DNA of 64,000 bases from Helicobacter heilmannii (GCF_001283065.1 NZ_CDMK01000001.1:1-64000); one strand, 5' to 3'. Shown: positions 45,394 to 55,170, numbered from the stretch's first letter. A program made the numbers and translations. The notes: generated by a model from the sequence alone, not told the origin.

Positions 45394-46572
45394 ATGAGAA
45401 CTTTTTTGGCAATGGGTCTTGTGTGGGCTTGGATGCAAGCCCAGCCTTTGCCCGCTTTAGTGGCTGTTTCTGACATGCTTGAAGAAGATCCAAGCATGGG
45501 TGGCCCTACAGACAATCTACAGCCCTATTTATTGCCCGAAGGGGAGTTGCAACGACCTAAGCCCCAACCCCAAAGCCCCCAAATCGCCCCTCATAAATCC
45601 CCAAGCAAGCCCACACAGACCATCGAAGACGATTTGCATGTCCTGCCCTCCAAAGTCCAAGAAGACACAAAAGTCCAAGACTTTCAAAACCCCAATCGTC
45701 TGCGCAATCTCGATGAGCAAATCCAAAACCTCAAAGAGCAAATCAAGGACATGGGGGTTGTGCCCCAAACCCAATATAAATCCTCTAAATCCCCTAAAAA
45801 CACCCATGCAAAATATACCAGAAAAGATAAGCGGGCAAGGAAGGCACTCAACCGCCAAATCGGCAAAGACAAAAGCGGATTTTTCTTAGGCGGAGGCTAT
45901 GGCTGGGGGCTCATCACTGAGTCTTACAACAGCCAACAAGCCAAAAGTGTGGTTTTAGGGACTCCAGAACAACAAGAGATGTTTAGCACCTTGCCCAATT
46001 TGAGCGGGGCGGCCAACATGATGAATGTGGAGCTGGGCTACCAGCAGTATTTTAACCCCTACTTTGGCACCCGTATTTATGGGGATTTGCTCTTCATCCC
46101 CGGGTTTGGCAAATACACCACGCTCAATGGCAACACGACTCCTAGGGGCTTTGGGGGATTTTTTTATGGGCTGGGTTCTTTAAACATGGACATGCTCTTT
46201 GACGCGCCCCTTGAAAGGCAGAAAAAGCATTTTATCGGGGCGTATGCGGGCTTTGGCGTGGGGCTGATGGTACTTAAAGATAAACGCTACAATGCCTTTA
46301 GCCAAGTGGTGCAAGCTGGTTTTAGCAGTCCAGACACCCTGTGGCACACCTTGGTACAGGTGGATTACACGATCAATCTTGGCGTGGCGTTCACTTACAA
46401 CCGCCATTTGCGCTTTGAAGTGGGGACAAAAATCCCAATCACCTACTTGCGGCTGGGTTTTGAAACCCCCGCCATTTACACTAGCAAGAGCAACAGCCAA
46501 CAGCTCATTAGTGAAGATACGGGCTTTAAGCGCAGTAGCTTGCTTGTGATGAACATTTTATATGCCTTCTAA
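45394..46572 (+). CDS. Small outer membrane beta-barrel protein 3 with periplasmic coiled-coil insert
   Basis: A 392-aa member of the same cluster. After a signal peptide (1-17) comes a proline/lysine-rich and coiled-coil stretch (about 50-155, including 'NLDEQIQNLKEQIKDMG'), then a beta-barrel with 'GFFLGGGYGWGLI', 'GYQQYFNPYFGTRIYG', 'GAYAGFGVGLMV' and 'NLGVAFTYNRHLRFEVGTKIP', ending in Phe. The coiled coil may span or contact the periplasm. AAGGG precedes the ATG. Confidence 0.8.
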   Translation: MRTFLAMGLVWAWMQAQPLPALVAVSDMLEEDPSMGGPTDNLQPYLLPEGELQRPKPQPQSPQIAPHKSPSKPTQTIEDDLHVLPSKVQEDTKVQDFQNPNRLRNLDEQIQNLKEQIKDMGVVPQTQYKSSKSPKNTHAKYTRKDKRARKALNRQIGKDKSGFFLGGGYGWGLITESYNSQQAKSVVLGTPEQQEMFSTLPNLSGAANMMNVELGYQQYFNPYFGTRIYGDLLFIPGFGKYTTLNGNTTPRGFGGFFYGLGSLNMDMLFDAPLERQKKHFIGAYAGFGVGLMVLKDKRYNAFSQVVQAGFSSPDTLWHTLVQVDYTINLGVAFTYNRHLRFEVGTKIPITYLRLGFETPAIYTSKSNSQQLISEDTGFKRSSLLVMNILYAF

Positions 46573-46581
46573 GGGGGTTTT

Positions 46582-47919
46582 GTGTTGTGGCGCATCGTTT
46601 TAACGGCTTTGTTGGTGACGGGGGGTTATTTAAGTTACAACTACACCATCACCAAAGAAAATACGGCCCATGTTTCTCTAACCATGCATGTGGCTGCACC
46701 ACGGCCCAGCGTCATAGAAAACCCCACGCATTGGAATTTAAAATCCAATATCCAAGTAAATCTAGCCACCCCAGCTAAAATCCGCTCTTACCACATTAAA
46801 ACCACCACCAATAACCACTTGGTTGTGTATGAGAAGGACCAAATCGTCCTAGACGAGCCCACGAGTTTAAGTTTTGAGTTGCCCAAGCCCACCATCCAGC
46901 TGGGCGACCAAACCCTCTTGCGTTATGAAATCCAGGTGAGGGACTGGAGTTACGCCAATTTTTTCAATGGTAACACCAGTACGAAGGTTTTTGATTTGGT
47001 TCTAGACACCACCCCCCCTAAAATCCAAACGATTGCCCAGTCGCGTCGCATCACCTATGGAGGAAGTGCACTTGTGGTCTTTAAGGTACAAGAGGACGCG
47101 CTCGATCGGGTGTGGTTCAACAACGGCTTTGAGGACTTCAAAGTGTTTTCTTTCATGAAGGATGGCTACTATATCGTGATCTTCCCTTGGTCTTTGCTCC
47201 ACCGTACTTTTGATGGGGAAATTTTTGCGAGGGACAAGGCCTATAACCTCACCAGTCTGCCTCTAAGATTGATCAAAAATACCAAAGTATCTATCCGTGC
47301 ATACACCACAGACTTGAGCAAGGACTACAAAAGCAAACAAGCCGCCCTAGAGAGTCTAAAACATTTGCCCGCTCTCAACCGCTTGGATGCAAGGTTGGGC
47401 ATCCAGCAGACCATCCAAGAAGATTTAAAGAAGGTCTTGGCTTACGAACCCATTGCCCTAAACCCTTTCAGACCCTTGGGCAATAAACCACGGATTTTAG
47501 CCACTTTTGGTACCCGCAAAATCTACACCTTCGGCAAGGAGAGAGTGGGTGAGTTCACCCACTACGGCGTGGATTTCTTTGGACGGCACTCTAAAATTGT
47601 GGCGAGCAACCTGGGGAGGGTAGTGCTAGAAGAGGAGATCGAAAGTTATGGCAAGAGTGTGCTCATCTCGCACGGTCTAGGGGTGTATGCGATGTATGGG
47701 AGCTTATCGGACTTCTTGGTCAACAAGGGAGACACCCTAGAGCCAAATAGCGTGCTGGGTTATAGTGGCAAGAACAGAACCAGCAAGTATGACCATGTGC
47801 ACTTCAATATTTTGATCCAAGGGGTGCCGGTTTATCCCAATGAGTGGATGGATGCCCATTTCATCAACAGCCTGAACGACACCATCCAAGAAGCACAACA
47901 CAAAATCCAGGAGAAATAA
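46582..47919 (+). CDS. M23/LytM-like periplasmic protein, probably catalytically impaired
   Basis: A 445-aa protein anchored by an N-terminal helix (about 2-18). Two immunoglobulin-like beta regions precede a C-terminal LytM domain. Zinc ligands are intact: H327 and D331 in 'HYGVDFF', and H405-x-H407 in 'YDHVHFN'. The histidine of the usual 'YAHL' catalytic motif is replaced: the sequence is 'YGSLS' (372-376). It may be a regulator of amidases, as EnvC is. Start GTG (or TTG one codon on). The gene leads minC and lpxC by 4 bases or fewer, which suggests a cell-shape or division role. Confidence 0.85.
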   Translation: MLWRIVLTALLVTGGYLSYNYTITKENTAHVSLTMHVAAPRPSVIENPTHWNLKSNIQVNLATPAKIRSYHIKTTTNNHLVVYEKDQIVLDEPTSLSFELPKPTIQLGDQTLLRYEIQVRDWSYANFFNGNTSTKVFDLVLDTTPPKIQTIAQSRRITYGGSALVVFKVQEDALDRVWFNNGFEDFKVFSFMKDGYYIVIFPWSLLHRTFDGEIFARDKAYNLTSLPLRLIKNTKVSIRAYTTDLSKDYKSKQAALESLKHLPALNRLDARLGIQQTIQEDLKKVLAYEPIALNPFRPLGNKPRILATFGTRKIYTFGKERVGEFTHYGVDFFGRHSKIVASNLGRVVLEEEIESYGKSVLISHGLGVYAMYGSLSDFLVNKGDTLEPNSVLGYSGKNRTSKYDHVHFNILIQGVPVYPNEWMDAHFINSLNDTIQEAQHKIQEK

Positions 47920-47923
47920 AACG

Positions 47924-48526
47924 ATGCTAAGGACACGACAAAAGCAAATCCGTTGTTTTGAACTGGAGGGGGCTGAAAGCCAAGAGTACTTAAACTTCAT
48001 TGACAAAAACGCCCCTTTGCTCAAAAATTATTTGCTCTTGTTTAAAACCCCCATCCCCCCTGAAGTACAACAAAGCTTACAAAAATACGAACTTGCCTAC
48101 AGCTTTAGTCCCCAAGAACTCCATGGCAAAATAAGCAGCAATACCATGCTTTACGAAGCCTTAGACCTTAAAGAGCAAGAACCACCAAAGCTCCAAGAAA
48201 ATCCCAAAAACCCCCAAGTGCAAATCTATGAGCGGCACATCCGTAGCGGGGAGGAGATCGACAGCCCTTGCAGTCTAGTGATTCTAGGTAATGTCAACCA
48301 TGGAGCGAAGATTTACACCGAGCAAAACATCAATATTTACGGTAAATGTGAGGGGATCATCATTTGCATGGGTGCATATATGGTGCTTCAAAATGTCTCC
48401 TCCCCACATATTGTCTTTCAAGGTGAAATCCTAAGCCAAGTACATTTAGATCTCATTAATGAGAACACAAAATTAAAACTGATTACTAAAAATGGCGATA
48501 TAGTCAACATAAAGGACATTGCATGA
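47924..48526 (+). CDS. minC: Septum site-determining protein MinC
   Basis: The FtsZ antagonist of the Min system. The 200 aa have an N-terminal domain and the right-handed beta-helix C-domain with '[19 protein letters not shown]', '[20 protein letters not shown]' in outline. minD and minE are not in the window. It overlaps lpxC by 4 bases (ATGA). Confidence 0.93.
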   Translation: MLRTRQKQIRCFELEGAESQEYLNFIDKNAPLLKNYLLLFKTPIPPEVQQSLQKYELAYSFSPQELHGKISSNTMLYEALDLKEQEPPKLQENPKNPQVQIYERHIRSGEEIDSPCSLVILGNVNHGAKIYTEQNINIYGKCEGIIICMGAYMVLQNVSSPHIVFQGEILSQVHLDLINENTKLKLITKNGDIVNIKDIA

Positions 48527-49431
48527 AACAGAGAACAATTGCTAAACAAGTGGAGTTAGTCGGCATCGGTCTACATAAGGGTGTGCCGGTCAAAATGATT
48601 TTAGAGCCCATGCCAGCGGGTGGTGGGATTGTTTTTAAGCGATCGGATTTAGGTGTAGACATCACCTTAGAACGCACCAATGTGATCGACACCACGATGG
48701 CGACCACTCTAGGTAGCCACACTAACCCACAAGCTAAAATCTCCACGGTTGAACACCTGCTCTCTGCTATCAGTGCTTACGGAATCGACAATCTAAAAAT
48801 CTCTGTAGATAATGAAGAGATTCCCATCATGGACGGCTCCGCCATCGCCCATTGCATGCTCTTGGATGAAGCGGGCATTGCTGAACTCGAAACCCCAAAG
48901 CCCTTCATGCGCATCACACGAGAGGTCAAAGTGCAAGAGGGTCCCAAGTTTGTTAAAATTGGCCCAGCCCCCCTGCTCTCTTTTGATTTTAGCATTGACT
49001 TTGCCCACCCGGCGATTAGCAAACAGCATTACAACTTTACCTTCTCCAAACACGCCTACAAGGAACAGATCGCCAAGGCTAGGACATTTGGCTTTTTGCA
49101 AGAGGTGAATTACTTGCGCTCCATTGGGTTAGCCAAGGGGGGCAATTTAAATAATTGTATTGTGTTAGACGAGCATGGTATTGTAAATAAGGAGGGCTTG
49201 CGCTATGAAGATGAGTTTGTGCGCCATAAAATCCTAGACGCGATGGGCGATCTTACCTTTTTAGGCATGAGCGTAGTCGGGGCTTACCAAGCTTGCATGG
49301 GCAGCCACAAACTCAACGCCCAACTTGTGCAAAAGGTGCTTGAAACCAAGGCTTATGAGATCGTGCATTTGAATTTAACCCCAAGCTTGCAACAAGTCAA
49401 ATCTATGGAAATGGTGCACGCCTACCATTAA
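48523..49431 (+). CDS. lpxC: UDP-3-O-acyl-N-acetylglucosamine deacetylase LpxC
   Basis: A zinc deacetylase, the committed step of lipid A synthesis. The 302 aa show H78 in 'TVEHLLSAI', the zinc ligands H235 and D239 in '[11 protein letters not shown]', the general base region around 'MDGSA' (103-107), and H262 in 'GSHKLN'. It is coupled to minC, tying envelope synthesis to division genes. Confidence 0.97.
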   Translation: MKQRTIAKQVELVGIGLHKGVPVKMILEPMPAGGGIVFKRSDLGVDITLERTNVIDTTMATTLGSHTNPQAKISTVEHLLSAISAYGIDNLKISVDNEEIPIMDGSAIAHCMLLDEAGIAELETPKPFMRITREVKVQEGPKFVKIGPAPLLSFDFSIDFAHPAISKQHYNFTFSKHAYKEQIAKARTFGFLQEVNYLRSIGLAKGGNLNNCIVLDEHGIVNKEGLRYEDEFVRHKILDAMGDLTFLGMSVVGAYQACMGSHKLNAQLVQKVLETKAYEIVHLNLTPSLQQVKSMEMVHAYH

Positions 49432-49477
49432 ACCACTTAGCAACGCAACTAAAGGTTGTCAAGTCCTGATCCTTTCT

Positions 49478-49924
49478 TTGCAAGAACCCACCCAAGTCGG
49501 GGTTTACGCCTTGGATGGGCGGTTCTTGCATGCTTTCAACTCAAACGAACGCACCAACACTGCCTTAATCCAAATCTTTGAAGCCATGTTAAAATGGCTG
49601 GAAATGCGGCGTTTAAGCATCCAAGCCCTTTGCTATGTGAGGGGGCCGGGCAGTTTCATGGCGATGAAACTCACGCACATTTTTGTGCATGCATGGGTGC
49701 TCTTAAACCCCACCCCATTACGCTCTGCCCTAGGTTTTGCCTTCAACGAGAACAGCCCCATTAAAGCCTTTGGTAAGTCCTTTTATGTGTATGAGGGCGA
49801 TCAGGTGGTGCTTAAAACCTTTGAGAGTCCACCCCCATGCCAAGAAATGCGCTTACCCCCCACTTTAGATCCGCTTTTATTTAGCACAACCAACGAACCG
49901 CTGTATTTTTTACCCCCCGTTTAA
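49478..49924 (+). CDS. TsaB/YeaZ-like protein, uncertain start
   Basis: A 148-aa protein resembling the small N6-threonylcarbamoyl-adenosine subunit TsaB: 'VRGPGSFMAMKL' corresponds to the family's GPGSFTGLR loop. TsaB pairs with TsaD to modify tRNA A37. It is shorter than E. coli TsaB. The only standard start in frame is TTG 49478, but the frame stays open upstream to the lpxC stop and the AAAGG near 49451 would suit a start around 49463-49469, so the true N-terminus (VLILSLQ...) is probably longer. Confidence 0.7.
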   Translation: MQEPTQVGVYALDGRFLHAFNSNERTNTALIQIFEAMLKWLEMRRLSIQALCYVRGPGSFMAMKLTHIFVHAWVLLNPTPLRSALGFAFNENSPIKAFGKSFYVYEGDQVVLKTFESPPPCQEMRLPPTLDPLLFSTTNEPLYFLPPV

Positions 49925-49934
49925 GGAATTTAGG

Positions 49935-49940
49935 TATAAT
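49935..49940 (+). promoter_or_regulatory. -10 box upstream of thrB
   Basis: TATAAT, 32 bases before the thrB start, inside the short gap after the TsaB-like gene. It may start the thrB-ylxR-infB-rbfA-rimP transcript. Confidence 0.5.
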
Positions 49941-49971
49941 GGAGAGCATATATTGAAAATCAGGAAGTGGA

Positions 49972-50862
49972 TTGGTCGTTAGTGTACCTGCTACGAGTGC
50001 AAACTTAGGGCCCGGTTTTGATTGCTTGGGCTTAGGTCTGTCGCTTAGAAACCGCTTTAGTGTGATTCCCGCCACCTTTACCAGCATCAGAATCCAAGGC
50101 GAGGGCGAGGGGTTTTCTAAATTCTTGGTGGATAATATTTTTGTCAAGATTTTTAAGGAATCGTTGGCCAAGCGGGGGATCAACGAGAATTTTGAGTTTT
50201 CTTTTTATAGCTCCATCCCCATTTCTCGGGGACTTGGGAGTAGTTCGGCGATCATTGTAGGGGCTTTGGGGGCTCTTAGCTATCATTTGCACAGAAAGCT
50301 AGACAAAGAGGCGATTTTAGAGGAAAGCTTGGTGTATGAGAACCACCCCGACAATGTTACGCCCGCCATTTTTGGGGGTTTTAATGTGGCGACGGTGGAG
50401 AAGATCAATGGACGGCTTAAGGCCTACCACCTGCGCACCAAAGTCCCTGACTACCTTAAGGCGGTGGTGGTGATCCCCACGTACTCGATCTCTACGAAGT
50501 TTGCTAGACATGCTCTGCCTAAACGCTACAGCAATACCGATGCGATCTACAATCTCTCCCGCTCGAGTCTAATGGCGATGATTTTTATGCAAGAAAAGTG
50601 GGAGCTGTTGCGCGTGGCTTCTAAGGACCGCTTGCATCAAGATAGGCGCATGCGCCTTTATCCTGTGCTCTATGGGGTGCAAAAGCTCGCCTTAGAGAAC
50701 GGGGCACTGATGAGTACACTCTCTGGCAGTGGATCGTCCTTTTTTAATCTCTGTTATGCTGAAGATGCGCCTGATTTACAAGCAAGATTACAAAAAAAGT
50801 ATTATAACTTTAAGGTGATGGTTTTAGATTTTGACAATGAAGGAGTGCAGGTTGAGGATTAG
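49972..50862 (+). CDS. thrB: Homoserine kinase
   Basis: A GHMP-family kinase making O-phosphohomoserine for threonine synthesis. The 296 aa start 'VVSVPATSANLGPGFDCLG' (motif 1), have 'IPISRGLGSSSAIIVGAL' (ATP loop) and end with the 'TLSGSGSSFFNLC' motif. Start TTG, with AGGA six bases upstream. Confidence 0.95.
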   Translation: MVVSVPATSANLGPGFDCLGLGLSLRNRFSVIPATFTSIRIQGEGEGFSKFLVDNIFVKIFKESLAKRGINENFEFSFYSSIPISRGLGSSSAIIVGALGALSYHLHRKLDKEAILEESLVYENHPDNVTPAIFGGFNVATVEKINGRLKAYHLRTKVPDYLKAVVVIPTYSISTKFARHALPKRYSNTDAIYNLSRSSLMAMIFMQEKWELLRVASKDRLHQDRRMRLYPVLYGVQKLALENGALMSTLSGSGSSFFNLCYAEDAPDLQARLQKKYYNFKVMVLDFDNEGVQVED

Positions 50863-51112
50863 TGCCTTTTGTTCTAAAAATGCCATGCGTACTTGTGTGT
50901 GTTGCCGCCGGAGTTTTTCACAGGCGGTCTTGTTGCGCTTTAGCGTGCAAGAGGGGCGCATTCTACCCTTTAGCGGTGTGGGGCGTAGTTTTTATTTGTG
51001 CCGTGCGTGTTTGGACAATAAAAACCTTTTAAAACAAGTGTTGAGAACCAAAAATACCCCCAAAGACAAACAATATTTGCAAAGCTGGCTAGAGGAGATC
51101 AGGACAAAATGA
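50852..51112 (+). CDS. YlxR-family (DUF448) RNA-binding protein
   Basis: A small basic protein (86 aa) with paired cysteines 'RTCVCCRRSFSQ' and 'LCRACLDN', the YlxR signature. Relatives sit between nusA and infB and bind RNA. I take the TTG at 50852 because AAGGAG stands six bases before it; it overlaps the thrB stop by 11 bases. The infB start overlaps its end (AAAATGAG). Confidence 0.85.
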   Translation: MRISAFCSKNAMRTCVCCRRSFSQAVLLRFSVQEGRILPFSGVGRSFYLCRACLDNKNLLKQVLRTKNTPKDKQYLQSWLEEIRTK

Positions 51113-53772
51113 GCGACATTACCTTAAAAGACTTTGCCCTAGAGTTGGGGCGCACCGATGTGAAAATGGTGATCGAAGAGGCGAAAGAAATGGGCCTTAG
51201 CCTGAAAACCAATTCTAAATTAGACGCAGAAACCGCCGGCAAGCTCTATGACTTCATCACCAACAAGAACGCTCCTCGTGCACCAAAAGTCGCCCCCAAA
51301 CAAGAGGCAGCTAAAGAAGAGAACACGCCCAAAAAAGAGCCCGCCAAAGCCGCGCCTAAAAAGCCCCAAGTACAAAAAAAGCGCAGCATTGAGATCGTGA
51401 GCACCGGCGAAAAACCTAAACCTACCCCCAGGAGTGCCACCCCTAAAGACGCGCCTAAAAAGGTACAGGCAGAGGCAAAGGTGGAACCAAAGGCAGAAAA
51501 AGTAGAGATACTAGAAAAGATAGAAACTCTAGAGCCAAAAGCTCCAGAGGCCACCCCGACCCCCCCACCTCCACCCACAACCGAGCCACTCTTAAGGCGC
51601 ACAAGGGGCATTCGCATCGTCAAACGCACGGATCAGGAGGAAGCCACGCTTGCTAGAGCCGCTGCGCGAGCGAGCGCGCTTAGCACCAAGCCCAAAGAAC
51701 AGATCAAACCTAAGAAATCTACCAAGCCCGCCAAAAGCACCGCTAAACCGGGCGCAAAGAGCCGGGCGCATAAGCTGGACTTCTCTCAAGATAGGGGTTT
51801 TAACGATCTTTACGAGGACGAGCAAGATGAGGTCATGCTCTTTGACTTCCATGTCAAGGATTTAGAGGAAGAGGAAGCTCCTGAAGAGGCCACCCCGCGC
51901 CCCCTAGCCGATCGGGTTAAAATCCAGCGTAAAAACCCATGGATGAGCGAGGGGGGCATCCGCCGCTCCACAAAAAAAAGGCGAGTTTATCGCCCCGACA
52001 ACACGCAAAAAGGCGTGCAGGGGAGCATCACGATCTCGGAGGAAGTGCGGGTTTATGAGTTTGCCGAGAGTGCTAATTTAAACCTCGCCGATGTGATCAA
52101 AACCCTGTTTAGCCTTGGCATGATGGTTACCAAAAACGACTTCTTGGATAGAGATGCCATTGAGATTTTAGCGGCAGAATTTGGGCTAGAGGTGGTGATG
52201 GAAAGCACGCAGGTGTTCGTAGAAGAGGCCACACAAGCCGAGGCGAGCGAGGAGGATTTGAGCGAGCGCGCGCCCGTGGTTACGATCATGGGGCATGTGG
52301 ATCACGGCAAAACCTCGCTTTTGGATAAAATCCGCAACCAGCGCGTAGCAGGCAGTGAGGCTGGGGGGATCACCCAGCACATCGGGGCTTATATGGTGCA
52401 AAAGGGGGGCAAAGAGATCGCCTTTATCGACACTCCCGGGCACGAGGCCTTTAGCCAAATGCGTAAGAGGGGAGCGCAGGTTACCGACATTGCCATTATT
52501 GTGATCGCCGCAGACGATGGGGTCAAGCCCCAAACGATCGAGGCACTCAAGCAAGCCAAAGAGGCGGGCGTGCAGATCATCGTAGCGATGAATAAGATCG
52601 ATAAAGAAAACGCCAATGTGGATAAGCTCAAGGCAGAATGCGCTGAGCTGGGCTTCAACCCCAGGGATTGGGGCGGGGAGCACGAGTTTATCCCTATTTC
52701 GGCTAAAACAGGCGAGGGTATCGACAATCTCTTGGAAACGATTTTGATCCAAGCCGAGATCATGGAGCTCAAGGCATCGCCCAGTGCCACGGCTAAGGCG
52801 GTGGTGTTGGAGGGGAGCGTGGAGAAGGGCCGGGGGGCGGTGGCGACTGTGATCGTGCAAAATGGTACGCTGAAAGTGGGCGACCCGGTGGTTGCCGATG
52901 TCGCCTTTGGTAAGGTGCGCGCCATGACAGACGATCAGGGCAAGGTCATTAAAGCCCTAGGCCCTTCACATGTGGCACTCATCACAGGGCTTAGCGAAGT
53001 GCCCATGGCGGGCTCGGTCTTGGTGGTGGTCGATAGCGAAAACACCGCTAGGAGTTTGGCGCATAAAAAGGCGACTTACTTGCGCCAAAAGGCTTTAAGC
53101 AAGAGCACCAAGGTGCATTTAGACGAGCTCGCTTCGATGGTCGCCAATAAAGAATTGCAAAATATCCCCATTGTGCTTAAAGCCGACACCCAAGGCAGCC
53201 TAGAGGCAATCAAGCATAGCTTGCTCGCCTTAAACAATGAGGAGGTGAGCCTGCAGGTGATTGGCGCAGGGGTGGGCTCGATCAGTGAAAACGATTTGAG
53301 TCTTGTTGCCAACAACCACCACGCCTTGGTGTTGGGCTTTAATATCCGTCCCACGGGCAATGTCCGCATTAAGGCTAAAGAATTGTGCGTGGAGATCAAA
53401 ACCTACAGCGTGATTTACGCCTTGATCGATGACATGAAAGCCCTTGTGAGCGGCTTGATGAGCCCCGTTGTGGAGGAGGAGGACACCGGCCAAGCTGAGG
53501 TGAGAGAAACCTTTGTGATCCCCAAAGTAGGTACGATCGCGGGTTGTATGGTGGTCGATGGCGTGATCAACAAGGGCATCAAAGTGCGCTTGATCCGCGA
53601 TGGCGTGGTGGTACATGTGGGCAAAATCGTGTCCTTAAAACGCTTTAAAGACGATGTGAGCGAAGTGTCTAAGGGCTATGAGTGCGGGATCATGCTCGAT
53701 CACTACAACGATGTACGGGTGGGCGATGTCTTTGAGAGTTTTAAAGAAATCCACAAAACAAGGGTGCTTTAA
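51109..53772 (+). CDS. infB: Translation initiation factor IF-2
   Basis: The GTPase that delivers formyl-methionyl-tRNA to the 30S subunit. The 887 aa start with an IF2N domain and a long Ala/Lys/Pro-rich linker (about 60-230). A second IF2N-like segment follows, then the G domain with G1 'GHVDHGKT' (395-402), G3 'DTPGHEAF' and G4 'NKID', and the C1/C2 domains. ylxR precedes it; rbfA and rimP follow with one-base and four-base overlaps. Confidence 0.97.
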   Translation: MSDITLKDFALELGRTDVKMVIEEAKEMGLSLKTNSKLDAETAGKLYDFITNKNAPRAPKVAPKQEAAKEENTPKKEPAKAAPKKPQVQKKRSIEIVSTGEKPKPTPRSATPKDAPKKVQAEAKVEPKAEKVEILEKIETLEPKAPEATPTPPPPPTTEPLLRRTRGIRIVKRTDQEEATLARAAARASALSTKPKEQIKPKKSTKPAKSTAKPGAKSRAHKLDFSQDRGFNDLYEDEQDEVMLFDFHVKDLEEEEAPEEATPRPLADRVKIQRKNPWMSEGGIRRSTKKRRVYRPDNTQKGVQGSITISEEVRVYEFAESANLNLADVIKTLFSLGMMVTKNDFLDRDAIEILAAEFGLEVVMESTQVFVEEATQAEASEEDLSERAPVVTIMGHVDHGKTSLLDKIRNQRVAGSEAGGITQHIGAYMVQKGGKEIAFIDTPGHEAFSQMRKRGAQVTDIAIIVIAADDGVKPQTIEALKQAKEAGVQIIVAMNKIDKENANVDKLKAECAELGFNPRDWGGEHEFIPISAKTGEGIDNLLETILIQAEIMELKASPSATAKAVVLEGSVEKGRGAVATVIVQNGTLKVGDPVVADVAFGKVRAMTDDQGKVIKALGPSHVALITGLSEVPMAGSVLVVVDSENTARSLAHKKATYLRQKALSKSTKVHLDELASMVANKELQNIPIVLKADTQGSLEAIKHSLLALNNEEVSLQVIGAGVGSISENDLSLVANNHHALVLGFNIRPTGNVRIKAKELCVEIKTYSVIYALIDDMKALVSGLMSPVVEEEDTGQAEVRETFVIPKVGTIAGCMVVDGVINKGIKVRLIRDGVVVHVGKIVSLKRFKDDVSEVSKGYECGIMLDHYNDVRVGDVFESFKEIHKTRVL

Positions 53773-54116
53773 TGGAAAACATACACGCCAAACGCCTGGA
53801 TGCGGGGCTTTTAGAGTATTTACAAGAAGCGTTGAGTGCACTCGATGATCCCCGCTTAAGCGGGCTCACCTTAACCAGAGTGCATTGTTCTAAGGGAAAA
53901 TACCACGCCCAAGCCTACATAGACGGGGTATTTTTAAACCAAGAGGAGCGCACAGAGAGTCTTAAAGCCCTAAAAAAGGCAACCCCCATGCTTAAGGCGC
54001 ATGTTTTGCAGGTGAGCGGATGGTTTAAATGCCCCAACTTTGTCTTTGCCATTGATGAGAGTCTAGAGGAGCAACAAAGGCTCGATGCCCTCTTTGCGCG
54101 TATAAAGGCAAATTGA
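53772..54116 (+). CDS. rbfA: Ribosome-binding factor A
   Basis: A KH-like 16S maturation factor, 114 aa, with 'LSGLTLTRVHCSKGKYHAQAYI' style strands and 'ESLKALKKATPMLKAHV'. Divergent from the E. coli protein, but the infB-rbfA-rimP order supports the call. Its stop overlaps the rimP start (TGATG). Confidence 0.88.
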   Translation: MENIHAKRLDAGLLEYLQEALSALDDPRLSGLTLTRVHCSKGKYHAQAYIDGVFLNQEERTESLKALKKATPMLKAHVLQVSGWFKCPNFVFAIDESLEEQQRLDALFARIKAN

Positions 54117-54583
54117 TGGACACTCTCGAATTAGAACAACTCTTGAAAAAAACCCTAGAGGGCATTAACTGCGCCCTTTACGATGTGGCGTTTTTAAAAG
54201 AGAACCGAACCGATATTTTAAGAATCAGCATTAAGGCCTTAGATCGCCCCACAAGCCTCGATGTGTGCCAAGAGGCAAGCTTGCTCATCTCTCCGCTTTT
54301 AGATGTGCGCATGCCAGGTTTAAAAGACTACACCCTAGAGGTAAGCTCTATGGGGTTAGAGCGCACTCTTAGCAAACCCCGCCATTTTGCCCTATCGATC
54401 GGGGAGTTGTTGGAGTGCAAACTTGTTGATAACACCCGTATAAGGGGCGTGCTAGAGAGTGCACAGGGCCAAGAGATTGTGCTAAACATGGAGGGCACAC
54501 CAACCTCCCTAATACTGGCGCAAATCAAAAAAGCCAAAACGATTTTTGAATTTGGCAAGGCGAAAAACCCCAAGAAGACTTAA
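54116..54583 (+). CDS. rimP: Ribosome maturation factor RimP
   Basis: A 30S assembly factor, 155 aa. Two-domain RimP with 'EASLLISPLLDV' and 'YTLEVSSMGLERTLSKPRHF', the latter being the family's SSPGxxRPL motif in a Helicobacter form. ATG 54116 is used; last gene of the operon. A T-rich stem region (54630-54660) follows and probably ends transcription from both sides. Confidence 0.9.
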   Translation: MDTLELEQLLKKTLEGINCALYDVAFLKENRTDILRISIKALDRPTSLDVCQEASLLISPLLDVRMPGLKDYTLEVSSMGLERTLSKPRHFALSIGELLECKLVDNTRIRGVLESAQGQEIVLNMEGTPTSLILAQIKKAKTIFEFGKAKNPKKT

Positions 54584-54650
54584 GTTTTATGCCTTTAGTG
54601 GGGTTTGCTTGCAAGCCCTAAACCGCCCACCCATTTAAGAGGCTTGGGTT

Positions 54651-54863
54651 TTATTTTTTGGCGTTTTGGCGGATTTCGCACACGCTTTGCCCGCCAATGC
54701 CCCAACTATCTGGAGTGAGCTCCTCAATGAGTACCACCGTGGTGGCGCGGTTTTTATTCAACACTTTGACTAATAAATCTGTTGCGCCCTCAATGAGAGC
54801 CTTTTTTTGCTCGGGGGTTACGGGGGTTTCTTCCTTGGCAAGTTTGATGTTGATAAGAGGCAT
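54651..54863 (-). CDS. dmpI: 4-oxalocrotonate tautomerase-like protein DmpI
   Basis: A tiny tautomerase of 70 aa; Pro2, exposed after Met removal, is the catalytic base in this family. 'MPLINIKLAKE' and 'VVLIEELTPDSWGIGG' are typical. H. pylori DmpI is active on 2-hydroxymuconate in vitro, physiological role unknown. Transcribed toward rimP. Confidence 0.92.
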   Translation of the reverse strand: MPLINIKLAKEETPVTPEQKKALIEGATDLLVKVLNKNRATTVVLIEELTPDSWGIGGQSVCEIRQNAKK

Positions 54864-54934
54864 GGTTTTCCTTTATTTTGATTTGCCCGCCTATTTTAGC
54901 AAAAACCACCCCCAAAAACTAAGCAAAGATAGGC

Positions 54935-54940
54935 TATAAT
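54935..54940 (+). promoter_or_regulatory. -10 box of the rpmE-selB operon
   Basis: TATAAT, 25 bases upstream of the rpmE start. GAGGAG sits just before that start. Confidence 0.55.
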
Positions 54941-54964
54941 CGGCGAAAACTTTGAGGAGTTTTA

Positions 54965-55168
54965 GTGAAAAAAGGCATCCACCCCGAGTATGTACCTTGC
55001 AAGGTTACTTGCGTTACCAGTGGTAAAGAGATTGAGGTTTTAAGCACCAAGAGCGAGCTAAGGATCGACATTTCCAGCTTCTGCCACCCCTTTTACACCG
55101 GTAGCGACAAAATCGCCGACACTACAGGACGTGTTGAGCGCTTCAAACAAAAATACAAAATGCAATAA
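54965..55168 (+). CDS. rpmE: 50S ribosomal protein L31
   Basis: 67 aa, start GTG or the following codon after GAGGAG. '[20 protein letters not shown]' and '[21 protein letters not shown]' match L31. It retains only part of the C-x-x-C zinc set (C12, C16, C38), so it is closer to a zinc-poor form. First gene of the run leading to selB. Confidence 0.94.
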   Translation: MKKGIHPEYVPCKVTCVTSGKEIEVLSTKSELRIDISSFCHPFYTGSDKIADTTGRVERFKQKYKMQ

Positions 55169-55170
55169 AC

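Noticed and set aside
52186-52860. 224-codon minus-strand frame inside infB
   Set aside because: Antisense shadow of the conserved IF-2 G domain.
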